Positions 25,101 to 35,574 of a stretch of DNA of 64,000 nt are shown piece by piece (position 1 is the first letter of the stretch; each line of letters begins with the position of its first letter). A program made the position numbers and the translations under genes. This DNA is from Ascaphus truei (Eukaryota > Chordata > Amphibia > Anura > Ascaphidae). The notes beneath the pieces were generated by a model that saw nothing but the letters and a program-made list of their open reading frames with translations, was not told where the DNA came from and searched no databases. The stretch covers positions 117,512,091 through 117,576,090 of the forward strand of contig CM071568.1 in the NCBI GenBank assembly GCA_036426205.1, written 5' to 3'.

Positions 25101-25850
25101 GGCTTCTGGGGTATTTACCTGTCGTTTACTCCATGGTACACAGCGCCTCCATCCGCTTTAGGCACCAGATGTATGGAGGTAATCTCCCACAGTAGAACGG
25201 TTTCCTATCACCCCTGTCTGTGTGGGGAAAACCCATAATTAATACTGGCACTGCCTGATCTTACCAGGACTTGCATGGCAGCGAGGGCAGACTAGTATGC
25301 ACACCAGGCATGGCTACAGAAGTATTCCACTGATGTGTCCTTTTCTATTTTCTCATTTCAATAGCCAACTTGGAAGAACAAGAATGATGAAGATTATTTT
25401 ATTTACATTTTTTATTATATTATATATGTGTTTGTCCTGGAACAGAATTGTGTTTTTTCTCTGTCTTCGGGCTGCCAGCATTTCTCAGCCTAGCTGTTGC
25501 AACAATGTTGCATCTCCTTGTGGGTTTCTTGGCTTCAGCCAATTGCCATGGCAACCCCTTGCCTTTTACCATGATTGACTGTTCCCCCTCCCCTTGCCAG
25601 GTGGTTTTGTCCCAGTAAATTTCTCATCAGCCCAGACCAGCATGCTGTCTTTTAGTACCAGCAGCCATCTTGAGCAGTGATTTCTCCTATCCTGGTAAAG
25701 TTACTGATTTTTACCTATCCCTATATCCTCCATTTATTCCACTTCCCTCATAGCTCCTCTTTCCCTCCAGTGCTCTCATGTCCCAGTGTTCCCTCAGTAC
25801 TTTCCCCCCTTTCTATTTGTATGTTACTGAACCAAAAAAACACTTCAGCA
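22190..25850. other. non-coding, no gene recognised
   Basis: Mixed AT-rich DNA. 24600-24700 and 23460-23830 have repeat-like character but no identifiable ends. Short frames at 23466, 24335, 25050 and 25297 carry no domain. Confidence 0.4.
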
Positions 25851-26223
25851 AATAAGAAGGTTGCTTGCTATATGGGATTTGAGAATGACAGAATATGGAA
25901 GTCCACATTTAAAGATGCAATCAAGAGTCTGGGCTACTCTGCGAAGGAAGAACTCAGCCTGCTAACCAAATGGTTGGGAAAAGAATCTGCAGAGCTTGCG
26001 AAGAGGCTATGGGCAGCAAACATAAACCACCCCCAAGTAGGTCTTGACTTAGTATGGGAAAGGCTAGAGGAGTGATATGGTAGCCCCGAGGCAGTCGAAG
26101 ATGCACTCTTCAAGAGAGTCAACAACTTCCCCAGAATCACGGTCAAAGACTATTTGAAGTTACGAGAGCTCGGAGATCTGCTGCAGGAATTTGGGTCTTC
26201 AAGAACAGACCAATCTCTATAAG
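25850..26223 (+). pseudogene. BEL/Pao-type gag-like fragment (DUF1759-like)
   Basis: The frame encodes FENDRIWKSTFKDAIKSLGYSA, then EELSLLTKWLGKESAE and LVWERLEE. After an in-frame stop at 26073 it goes on with VEDALFKRVNNFPRI and LKLRELGDLLQEF. This W..F......L.....E....L...L.G.A...A pattern and the ERLEE(C)YGSPE continuation resemble gag-like domains of BEL/Pao-type retrotransposons in vertebrates. An internal stop and missing flanks make it a relic. Family call is from pattern memory; a gag-derived host gene is less likely because of the stop. Confidence 0.5.
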
Positions 26224-26546
26224 GTTTCAGTGTCTTAGGGGGCTATGCACTAAGCTCAATGGCTTTGCGTTCTGATTTTGCAAAAAAGCAGGTTCGTTAA
26301 AAAGTGAGGCCGGGGACGCGGTTCACTAAGGCCTTGAGCCCATTTTTTAACGTACCTGCTCAAAATAGCTCAGAACAGCCACAGCGTACGTGTTGCTTTT
26401 TTCCCCCCTGCTGCGTTCTTAACCTTTACGTACGCTAGCTGATAGAAAAAAAAGCTGCATGTAACATTTGCATGGAGATTTGCCATCTCCATGCAAGACT
26501 GTTACAGGCGATCGTACACTAAATAAATACATTTTAATAATAGTGT

Positions 26547-26797
26547 TCATGAGCAGGGGGTCTCAGGACCTGAACCGCATTGGTTTCAGGTCAGAGGACC
26601 CCCTACTTCAGGAGATATAGGGCCCGTTATGGGGTGCCGGTATCCCCTGCACTTTAAAGCTCCCGCGTCACGTGACCGGGACATTTAAATTCTGCAGGGG
26701 ATACCGGCACCCCATAAAGGGGCCTATATCTCCTGAAGTAGGGAGTCCCCGAGGCTAAAACCAATGCGGTTCAGCTCAGGAGACCCCCTGCACATCT
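26547..26797. repeat. palindrome 1 in the compound element
   Basis: Left arm 26547-26650 and right arm 26693-26797 pair over about 100 bp: agcagggggtct, ccgcattggttt, tatctcctgaagta and ggggtgccggtatcccctgc in inverted orientation. The spacer is about 40 bp and contains cgtcacgtgacc. Confidence 0.85.
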
Positions 26798-26898
26798 ACA
26801 CTAGTATTAAAACACACATAACAATAAATAATAATTTATTACCGTAGCGGCTATCCGCTATGGTAATGAAGCTGCTTTAATGTATTTTTAATAATAGT

Positions 26899-27160
26899 GT
26901 GCACGAGCAGGGGGTCCCCTGAGCTGAACCACATTGGTTTCTACCTCAGAGACCCCCTGCTTCCCGAGTTACAGGCCCCGGTATGGGGCATCGGGTGCCA
27001 GTGTCGCCGCCATCTTTATAGTGTCCAAGACGCGACGTGGGCTCTATAAAGATGGCGTCCACACTGGCACCGATGCCCCAAACAGGGGCCTGTAACTCGG
27101 GAAGCAGGGGGTCTCTGAGTCGAATCAATGCGTTCAGCTCAGGGGACCCCCTGCTCCCGC
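26899..27160. repeat. palindrome 2 in the compound element
   Basis: Left arm 26899-27020 and right arm 27041-27160 share gagcagggggtcccctgagc, gcttcccgagttacaggccc and gccatctttatag. It is a diverged relative of palindrome 1, with the same gcagggggtc ends, the same 'attggttt' block and the same arm order. Confidence 0.85.
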
Positions 27161-27949
27161 ACACTATTTTACAATTTACATTAATGCAGCTCATTACCTT
27201 AGTGGATAGCCGCTAAGGCAATGAGAGGGTTAGGCACATTAGCATTTTTATTGGGGACAATTGCCCCAATAAACACACACATCCCCCCCCCCCCCCGCCC
27301 CCTAACACTACAGTACTGTAATGGGCAAAATTACTAGTATCCACATATGGATAATAATGCATTTGCCCATTTTAAATACATATAATACAATAATACAGTC
27401 AATATATAGACACTTACCTTTTACAGGCACCCCACAGAGGAAGCCGTCTTCATCCTCATCTTCATCCTGCCCATGCCCCTCCGATGCTGCAAAACTTACA
27501 CAACAATCACAATAGCCAATGTAAGTCCCCTAACCCTTAATCACCATAGTGGTTATTAACCGCTACAGTCATTAAGGAGTTAACCCACCCTCACCCACCT
27601 CTCGGAGGCCTACATACCCCCCCCACTAACCCCCCCACCCGTGAGGCCTAACCCCCCCTCACCCACTACCCAGCCGGAGGCCTACCCACATACCCTTGGG
27701 GCCAATACCCCCCCCCCCACCCCCAGTACCCACAATAAAAACAATACACAGCCCCACAATAAACATCATTCTATTTATTAAATACATAACCCACCCCCTG
27801 TGCCCCCCCATAAATACATGATTTATTATTTTACATACAGGGTTCATATCCCATGCCCACGTGAGTCCCCGGTGGGCCTGACGTGTCACCTCACAGACCT
27901 ACAGGTTACCAGCAACTTGTTTCATACAGGTTCTGGAGGCCTGTTAGTG

Positions 27950-28320
27950 GGTTCCGCCAGGCGCCATGGCCCACCATGTGGTCTCCGCGGGTAACCGTGG
28001 GCCACAATTGGGTCCCCACAGTAGGCCCGTGGATGTCTGGGGGCCCCGGGTCAGACCCATAGGTGTCTGAGGGGCTTTGGGTGGTTCCCACGGGGGTCTG
28101 GGGACCCACGGGTGGGTACTACGGGTCCGCGGTGCCCCCACAGATGTGGGACCACCGGTTCTTCCCCGCACACTACAGGTCCGCGGTGCCCCCACAGATG
28201 TGGGGCCACTGGTTCTTCCCTGTAGGTGTCCCCCGTGGACCACGCAGCCTGATACCTGTGAGATACCCGAGGATACCGCAGGTGGTCCCCAGAGGTCTCT
28301 CGCAGACCAAAGGAACAAAC
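27950..28320. repeat. GC-rich minisatellite-like array
   Basis: Imperfect units of the type ggtgtctggggggcc...gggtggt.cccacgg alternate with ccgcggtgcccccacagatg, which occurs twice at 28118-28210. The same array type recurs at 55600-55900 and 51720-52060. Open frames across it are compositional. Confidence 0.75.
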
Positions 28321-29484
28321 CCTGTATGTAAAAAAAATAAACCGGACCTATACATTAAATACATACATCCACCCCCCCCCCCCCCCCCCCATCACATACA
28401 GTACAATAATGTTCAAAATAACTATTATCCATGTATGGATAATAGATTATTTGCCCATTATGAAACACATTAAACATGCATAAATCAAAACATGAATTCT
28501 TAATCTTAAAATCACCACATTGCAAAATAAAATAAATCCTGCAGCAATTGTAAATATAAACCAACAAACCAGCAGCTACACAAATGTATATGAAATGTCA
28601 CACAATTGCATTGAGTGTGTACATGATGCAATTAATCTGTGCATAATGTAACACTATGCAAAATATATGTAACAATAAAATACACTATGAACAATGTCCC
28701 CTAACCACCAATGCCATCCTGAAAATCAAATAGAAACTAAGCAACATCAATACAATTAGCATCAATCAATTAATCAATTTCCTCAAACAATTACAATACA
28801 ATACAAATCAATGATACAATTCTCTGTTCAATTCCTAAAGCCAAACCATTGCGAAAAGAATTCTAATTTAAAGTAACCACCATCATTCTAATCTAACTAC
28901 CAGAAATAAGCCATTACAAATAACCTGTAACTAAATACAAATTACATTATTCACAACAATGACAAAATAAAGCTGATAAATACATTAGCCATACATGAAA
29001 AGAACATAAACATTAGCAAAACAATCAATTATTATCCCTGTATGTCTATCCATATAGATAGATAAACATAACATACAGGGGCAATAATAGAGCATAAAAT
29101 ACAATGCATTTACATACAAAAATCACTTAGAATACGGCCTTCATCGTGGGTGCCTGTAAAAGGTAAGTGTCATATATATTGACTGTTTTTATTGTAATTT
29201 ATATGTATTTAAAATGGGCAATGCATTATTATCCATATTATCCATATTATCCTTGGCCTTGCAGTTGCTTACCACACGCGCTGTCAGCTGGCTGTCGGGG
29301 GGCGGGCCGGGGGCGGGCGCGTCACTGGCCGGGGGCGGGCCAGTGACGTCACGGAGCTGGTTCGCCCTCATTGGCCGGCAAGCGGGGGAATTTTATATTC
29401 CCCTAAGACCTGTGCTTCCGCAAGCGTGCGGAAGCGCAGGTGAGCCCCTACTAAAGCCGCTTTAATTGCGACTGTAGGGGCTCA

Positions 29485-30395
29485 GTGCTGGTTAGAGTGC
29501 TCTCCTTGCATGAGTGCGCCCAGTGCCAGCGGGAACTCAGACTAATAGTCAAGAAGTCACTAGAGCACTTCAAAATTCCTCTTCCTGTATTGTAATGTTA
29601 AAACAGTGCTGTATGTAATTCGGAGGTTTCTTTTTGGTAGCTCAAAATAAATCCCAAATGTGTTCTGTTTTAGCCTTATATTGATGTCTTATTATGAGGT
29701 TTGTATTCTGCAGCTGAAGAAAAATCTGCTGATTTACCCTTTACTCTAAAGCTTTTGATCAAGTTCTTAAGATTACAATAACTATGGTGTCCTATTATTT
29801 ATTTCATTTATATGTACCCTAGGTCTGTAAATATGCATGCTGCACAATAATAAAAATCCACTAGAATAAGATTGAATATTAAGACAGTTACAAGCAAAGA
29901 ATCCTTATCCTGTTCTAAAGTTCTTAGTGAAGCATAAAAACACTGTTTTTAAAGTAACACATTGATTTGTTCATCTACAAAAACATGAGGCCAGTGTGTA
30001 AAGATTTCAAAAACACAAAGATACAAAAAATGCTATAACAAAAAAAATGATTGTTTTCTGGCACCACCTGTGTGATTGAACTCATCATATAGTAGGTGAA
30101 TAGTGGTAAACTGGCTACAGTCAAAGAAAAGGGAATGGAACAAGGAACCTCCGCAACAGAATATGCATATATCAATCATTATCAATCATTAATAATGATA
30201 ATAAAAATGGGTGCAAGTGAGAACACTAGTAAAATGACAAGAAAAACACTGTACACCAAAAAAAAGAATACAAAAAAAAAATCTAAGAATTGTCAATAGA
30301 ATAAAAGGGAAATAATCTCACCAGACAGGAGAGGGCTGATCACAAACTACTAAAAGATGATGACTCAATCACCATTAAAAATGCTGATAATACAA
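29485..30395. other. non-coding, no gene recognised
   Basis: AT-rich with short frames lacking any domain. Confidence 0.45.
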
Positions 30396-30399
30396 CATT

Positions 30400-31000
30400 A
30401 TGCCCGCAGGGTTGAGGAGTAAATGCCACATTTCTCCATATGTGGTGGGGGTGTCCACTCATATCAGCTTATTGGCTGGAAATCAAGATATGGTCACAGA
30501 GGTTTATTGGCTTTGACCTCCCCCTAGATCCCTGGTTATTCCTGTTAAACAAACCATATCACCTTGTCACGAGACATGCGAATAAATTATTATGCCACTT
30601 ATCTTCAGCAAGATGCGAACTAGCGCAGTATGGAAGCAACCAACTATCCCCTTAATCCCTAAAGTTAAAAATAAAGTCTGGGAGCTTTGCTGCATGAAAC
30701 AATTGGTTAGTCTTAACAATGATACATGCGCAGATTTCCAGAAGGTGTGGATGCCATGGATTTTGGGTGCTGGTCAACCAAATATTAATATCCACCTAAT
30801 TTTGTTGCAAAAACTGCTATATATACTGACTATGTGTATGAATGTTATAAGATGATTTGCTAGGTAAAATTCTAAATGAATGTGTTCTTTCCCCCCCCCC
30901 CCATCTTTATTTTTTGTACCCTTCCCTCCCCTTCTTTTATTTTCTCTATTTACCCCTCTCCCGAAAATTTTTATTAAAAATTGAGTTAAAAAAACAAAAA
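30400..31000 (+). pseudogene. L1/Tx1-type LINE ORF2 C-terminus and 3' end
   Basis: Frames joined across a shift near 30620 give MWWGCPLISAYW, FIGFDLPLDPWLFLL, and then VWELCCMKQLVSL and FQKVWMPWI. This is the carboxy-terminal region of L1/Tx1-clade ORF2 proteins, downstream of RT. It is 5'-truncated and frameshifted. A C-run and an A-rich tail (30888-31003) close the copy. The Penelope-like element begins directly after. Confidence 0.7.
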
Positions 31001-31009
31001 AAACAAATG

Positions 31010-31960
31010 CTGATAAGGGGGAGCAATTGTTGTTCAATCTTCTCTCAAATACAAACAAGAAGCATTAAGATTGTTAGGGGACACTACATTCTATGTTAAA
31101 CTTAGGACAGATCCTACCCAAGCTTTTATGAGAGAATTAAAGAATTTGCTGGAACTCGGCAGTGAACTACATGTTTTGAGTATTAAGGAACATCAATTTC
31201 TTAATTGTTTACTCCCCACCATACCAGTGTTTCACCATCTCCCGAAGATCGATAAATCACTTGAAAGCCCACCTGGCCGGCCCATCATGTCAAGTATTGG
31301 ATCTTTGGGAGATGGTGTTTCCCGTTATGTTGGCAGGTTTCAACAGCCACTGGTACCATATGTTACCGTCATACATCCAGGATACAATAGCACTTCTGGT
31401 AGCGTTGGAGGGGGTCACCTGGAGAGAGAATTACAGATGGGTCACCGTGGACGTCACGTCACTTTACACATTTATTGCACATGACCATGGCTTACGGGCC
31501 ATCCAACATTATTTACAATTGTCACCATTATCTACAGCACAAAACACATCTAGCACAGATTCTATTTTGTTTTTATTAACCCACAATTATTTTTTATTTG
31601 ATTCACAGTTTTATATTCATAAACAAGGCACTGCAATGGGGACCTCCTTCGCCCCTCCTATGCAAATCTTTTTATGGGTCTTTGGGAGTCTGTTCACATC
31701 TATAGTAGCACTAATAGTTTTCGTGAGAATATAATTTTTTACAAATGTTATATAAACGATTTAATTTTCATATGGGAGGGTGACACTTATACTGTGAACA
31801 CTTTCTTTCACATTTAAAATAATAATGATGTTAACCTCAAATTTACTTTTGAGACTGACACACATTTAATTAATTATCTTGACGTGACGCTCCATGTTGA
31901 CTCCAATAACTTGATTAAAACGGATATATACAAGAAACCTCACTCCAGGAACTCCTTCCT
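31010..31960 (+). pseudogene. Penelope-like element, reverse transcriptase part
   Basis: Consecutive frames encode FHHLPKIDKSLESPPGRPIMS, SSIGSLGDGVSRYV, VTVDVTSLYT, IHKQGTAMGTSFAPP and YINDLIFIWEG. These are the Penelope RT motifs in order. At least two frameshifts separate them (near 31330 and 31690), and a stop occurs at about 31818. The catalytic box reads Y-I-N-D at 31749-31760 where Y-I-D-D is expected, so the first active-site aspartate is lost as well. The downstream DVTLHVDSNNLIKTDIYKKP block belongs to the same protein. The protein would copy RNA primed at a nicked target; this copy is inactive. Confidence 0.85.
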
Positions 31961-32840
31961 GCATGCCAGAAGTAGCCACCCTAGGTCTCTTATACGTGGG
32001 ATCCCCAAAGGGCAATTTTTGCGTTACAGGAAATTATGCTTGAATGATGGTTCTTTATCTGAATATTCCAAGGATCTCAGTATGAGATTTAAATCTAGGG
32101 GTTATTGTCAGGATGACATACAGACTGCACTCCATCATGCCCAAGTTAGTGACAGGAAAAATCTGGTTCAATACAAAAAACGGAGTCATAAATCTTTTGG
32201 TGATAATCCTTTGTTTATCACCAGATTTAATAGACAAGCAAACCTGATACGTACCATTATCCATAAACATTGGGACATACTTAAATTAGACCCCGACTTA
32301 CAGCAAGTCACTCAAAAGAGACCTAGGTTTGCATTTAAAAAGGCCAATACTTTGGCCTCCTCTTTGTCGAGAAGCCTATTTCAGTCTAAAATTACAAAAC
32401 CCATTAGTATACCAACAGGGTTTAATAAATGGTGTCTATTTACTAAACCTACTAAAAATCTACATACCACAAACCCCAAAACCAGATACAAAATTACGTC
32501 TTTTATTAATTGTCAGACAAGTTTTGTTATCTATGTGATTTTATGTGGGTGCAACAAAAAGTATGTTGGCAGAACCATTAGACCCTTAAAAACTAGAATT
32601 GCTAAACCTGCGCGACCAATTATGAAGAAAGATACTTTACATCCAGTATCTAGACATTTTACAGAATGTTCACAGGAGGGCATGGAAAACTTCAAATACT
32701 TTGGTCTAGAACACATACCTTTACATAGCAAGGGTGGTGACAGACTCAATGCACTCAACAAAAGAGAAATGCACTGGATCTTTACGTTAGATACTCTCTT
32801 CCCCAAAGGTTTAAATGTGGAATGGTGTTACGCAGGTGCT
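31884..32840 (+). pseudogene. Penelope-like element, linker and GIY-YIG endonuclease part
   Basis: A long open frame of about 320 codons starts inside the RT C-terminus (TDIYKKPHSRNSFL) and runs through the linker (HKHWDILKLDPDL). It ends in a GIY-YIG domain: FVIYVILCGCNKKYVGRTIRPLKTR, then a conserved HPVSRHFTECSQEG, LEHIPLHSKGGDR and NKREMHWIFTLDTLFPKGLNVEW. The nuclease half is thus nearly complete. The frame then runs about 100 bases into unrelated sequence, so the true C-terminus is near 32840. It belongs to the RT block upstream; the element as a whole is broken there. Confidence 0.85.
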
Positions 32841-32844
32841 GCCC

Positions 32845-33915
32845 GCAGACCAGACCTGTCCCCTGTGCTGAAGGGGGAGGTAGGAATTCACGCACCCGCA
32901 GAAAAGGGAGCGTGTCCGGAGTATGGTATTAAGCGTTGCTAGGCCAGATGTAAGTAACATAGACAATACTTGCCGGTACCGGGTATAGGAGTAGAATAGT
33001 GATTGCCTTGCCGAGGTCAGGGAGCGGAGAGATGAGGAAGGTTGAAGTCCAAGCCATGATTGTGGGATGCCAAAGAATACGTAGTTATAGGAGAGCCGAA
33101 GTCGAGAGCCAAAGGAAGTAGTCGTACGAGCCGTGTCAAAACCTGTAGTAACCACCAAACACTTCCATACAGGGACTATGTTGGGCGATGAGTGTGGGCT
33201 CAGAGATGCTAGATAAGGCTGGGCTGACCAATCAGGGATGGAGGTGGGTCAGGAGGACTGCAGGGAGCCTCTCTGGATAGGTGTGGCTGATACAACCCAG
33301 GTGAGCACTGGTAGCACTCTGATTACACCTGTGCGGTGTACAGGGGCGGAGTCTCACAGCAGGAGTGGAAGTAGAAGAGTGGATGCTGGGCGTGCGCTCT
33401 GTAAGCTGCGTGTGCACGCGACCAGTGTTGGAGGAGGACACACGTGTTCGGGCGGGATGGAGGACCGGCGCCTGCCACTGAGAAGGTGTCATATTCTCTA
33501 GCCTGCTGTTCCCATGCTTGGCCACCGGGACTGCTGCCACTCTCAATGTCTGGTTCTAGCCTGCAGTACCTATACTTGCCCACCGGGAGTGCTGCTGCTA
33601 AACTAAGGAATATTCCAGACTCTGATACCTGACACCTCTGCACCTGTGCTCCACCTCCCAGCCTGCCTATATAAACCTCCCTTTCCTGTTCCTCTTTGCC
33701 TGTTTATACTGGTTCCTTAGCTTCTGCAAGGTTCCTGTGTTTACTGCTGTGCTAGCTATTGCTATCATCCTGTTCCAGTTTCCTCGTTGCCGACCTCTGC
33801 TTGTTTCCTGACTTCGCTACCTGCCGCCTGCCTCGGACCCCTGCTTGTTTCCTGACTTCGCTCCCTGCTGTTCCTGCCACTGGGATCCACTTCAGCCGAA
33901 GTCCAATCCTTGACA
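32845..33915 (+). mobile_element. LTR-like region with TATA box
   Basis: After the PLE ends comes a GC-balanced block with repeated phrases (tgcttggccaccgggact / acttgcccaccgggagt and tgcttgtttcctgacttcgct twice). A tatataaa box lies at 33668-33675 and the block ends near 33914 in ccttgaca. This resembles the U3-R-U5 of Ty3/Gypsy-type LTRs. Internal coding sequence is absent, so it would be a solo or truncated LTR. Confidence 0.4.
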
Positions 33916-34039
33916 GAAGGAGGAGGAGCGGTGGGGCCGCCGAGCGGAGGGGCCCTGCGGTGACGGAGGAGCTGACGGCCCGTGGAGGCAGGTAAGTGGA
34001 GGTTGCGCTGCGCGCCCCGAGCCTCCCTGAGGGTAGTCT

Positions 34040-34790
34040 GTGTGTTCCGCGGACGGCGCTGAGAAATCAGATTCCTAACAAATGGGAGCTCAAATTTTTT
34101 TACATGAATGAGAGCTCCGTCTACATATTTGAGAGTTTTTGATATGCTACAACATCTTTTTGATATCCTTTGATATGCTTTTAATGATAGGTGTTTTGAT
34201 TATTTTATATTTGTTAATAATTTTCATACAAATATAGACATATGTATTTATATTATTTACAGCTTTCATATTCTACCTTATTTAGTCTTAGTTAAATACA
34301 CGTTTTTATGTTGAATAGCAATGTATGTTTAGATATATGGAAAAAGGAGACTAGGGCGCTCCAAACCTCACTTACAAAAATGTAATAGACTGTGTCTGAG
34401 ACATATGCACATATGATGGGGCACATAATAAAAAACCAATACAATAAATAATAAAAATAATTAATACTGGCCCGTCGAAAGATATGCAGCTCTACCCGAG
34501 AGGGTTCGTCCCAACGATCCTCATAGAATATTTGAAGGAAGAGTAGGGGAGCGCAAAACAGAAAGAAAGAAAGAAAGAAAGAAAGAAAACAATAATAAAT
34601 AAAAACAATAAATAATAATAGTAGATACACAGACCAAACGGACTGGGTTACACAGGAAGCTCTACACCCAAGTGAGGGGGATAGCTGGAAGTGGTGGGGG
34701 ATTCACCAAATAAAAATATAATAAGGACTCACACGGCCATGTATGAATCTAGGCTGCACATGGTGTCTTTATCACAGGTGTGCTGGCTTC
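34040..34790. other. non-coding, includes GAAA tetranucleotide run
   Basis: AT-rich; (gaaa)n at 34559-34588. No protein motif. Confidence 0.6.
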
Positions 34791-34859
34791 ACGTCTGTCT
34801 GGTGTGGTGCTGGGAGTAGACTCCTCCAAGATGCACCCGATGGTAATGGAATGAGAAGT

Positions 34860-35145
34860 GCCCAGGTTGATGGTTAAAAGACAGCTTTAATAAAATGACA
34901 ATAACAGCAAAGCACTCACATATCAGAAAACGACAGTGCTCCTTGGCTGGTCCGGGCTGCGCGTCACTAAGCAACTCCTCTGGAGACTGCGTCCGGTCCG
35001 CAGAACTGGAGAGTAGTGATGACGTCACTCCACGGTGGGCAGCAGGAGACAAACTTGTGAACGTTGCCCAAACAATGCGTTTCGTATCAGAGGATACTTC
35101 ATCAGGTTCGGCCATCACTACTCTCCAGTTCTGCGGACCAGACGC
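34860..35145 (-). mobile_element. Penelope-like terminal region
   Basis: On the minus strand this segment carries a hammerhead core followed by sequence running into a tttattaaagctgtctttt-type end (about 34876-34895). A perfect 27-bp inverted repeat (34995-35021 with 35113-35139) encloses the ribozyme. Assignment to a PLE rests on the ribozyme type and the similarity to other PLE ends in the window. Confidence 0.5.
35066..35112 (-). ncRNA. hammerhead ribozyme motif
   Basis: On the minus strand: stem I 5' half gccgaac, core ctgatga, stem II gtatc/gatac, core gaa, short stem III acgcat, then t (cleavage position) and the stem I 3' half gtttgggc. Stem I pairs over six positions with one G-U. 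All invariant core bases of the hammerhead are present. The very short, near-palindromic stem III is the form known from Penelope-like elements. Activity is not shown by sequence alone. Confidence 0.75.
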
Positions 35146-35570
35146 ACCCCACGTTGCTGCTACTGCGCCGGTGTGCTGCGGGGGTGGGGCCGATGTTGTG
35201 GGGGAGGGGGATGGTGGGACAGCCCGGTGGCAGCGATGGGGGGAGTGGCGACGGCCGGGTGATAGCGGGTGGGGCTGGCGGTGCCCCAATGCTTCTGGGG
35301 CAGGAGGGGGCTGGCGGTTTTGGCCCGGTGGTTGCGGTGGGAGTCGTGGGGGGGGAGGTGGCAGGGGCTGCGGGGGGCCGGCAGAAACTGCTGTGACACC
35401 AGTCTCCCGATGCTGCTCCCGCGCGTGCTGGGCCTCCCTCTCACGCCGGAAGCTTAAGCCAACCTACCTCCGGCGCTGCCAACAGGGAGACAGCGTTTTT
35501 TTTTAAATAACTGGCGCCCGGCACCCACGGGGCCCGGGACACCAGTGCCCTTTGTCCCCCCCTGTTGGCG
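35145..35570. other. GC-rich non-coding block
   Basis: G-rich on + (ggtggc.gggg runs). Long overlapping frames on both strands are compositional: Gly/Trp-rich on + and Pro/His/Ser-rich on -. No domain seen. Confidence 0.5.
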
Positions 35571-35574
35571 GCCC

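Larger units (their letters stand above)
26238..29480. mobile_element. compound non-autonomous DNA element (Harbinger-like ends)
   Basis: It starts after TTA with gggggctatgcactaagc. Inside are two palindromes, ccgctaaggcaatgag motifs, C-rich tracts at 27284 and 28371, an internal repeat tatccacatatggataata, and a minisatellite. Large parts of 27300-28330 recur at 54960-55920, and smaller parts at 49140-49560 and 51700-52070, so this is a multicopy family. The right boundary is uncertain; a MITE-like GC block with ggttcgccctcattgg lies at 29281-29480. No transposase is present. Confidence 0.5.

Noticed and set aside
27944..28473. Gly/Pro-rich frames resembling a collagen-like protein
   Set aside because: They arise from the GC-rich minisatellite and occur on both strands; the same happens in the sister copies at 51800 and 55600.
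34789..35506. Long Gly/Trp-rich and Pro/His-rich frames
   Set aside because: GC-rich block with no domain; both strands open; overlaps the hammerhead and inverted repeat.
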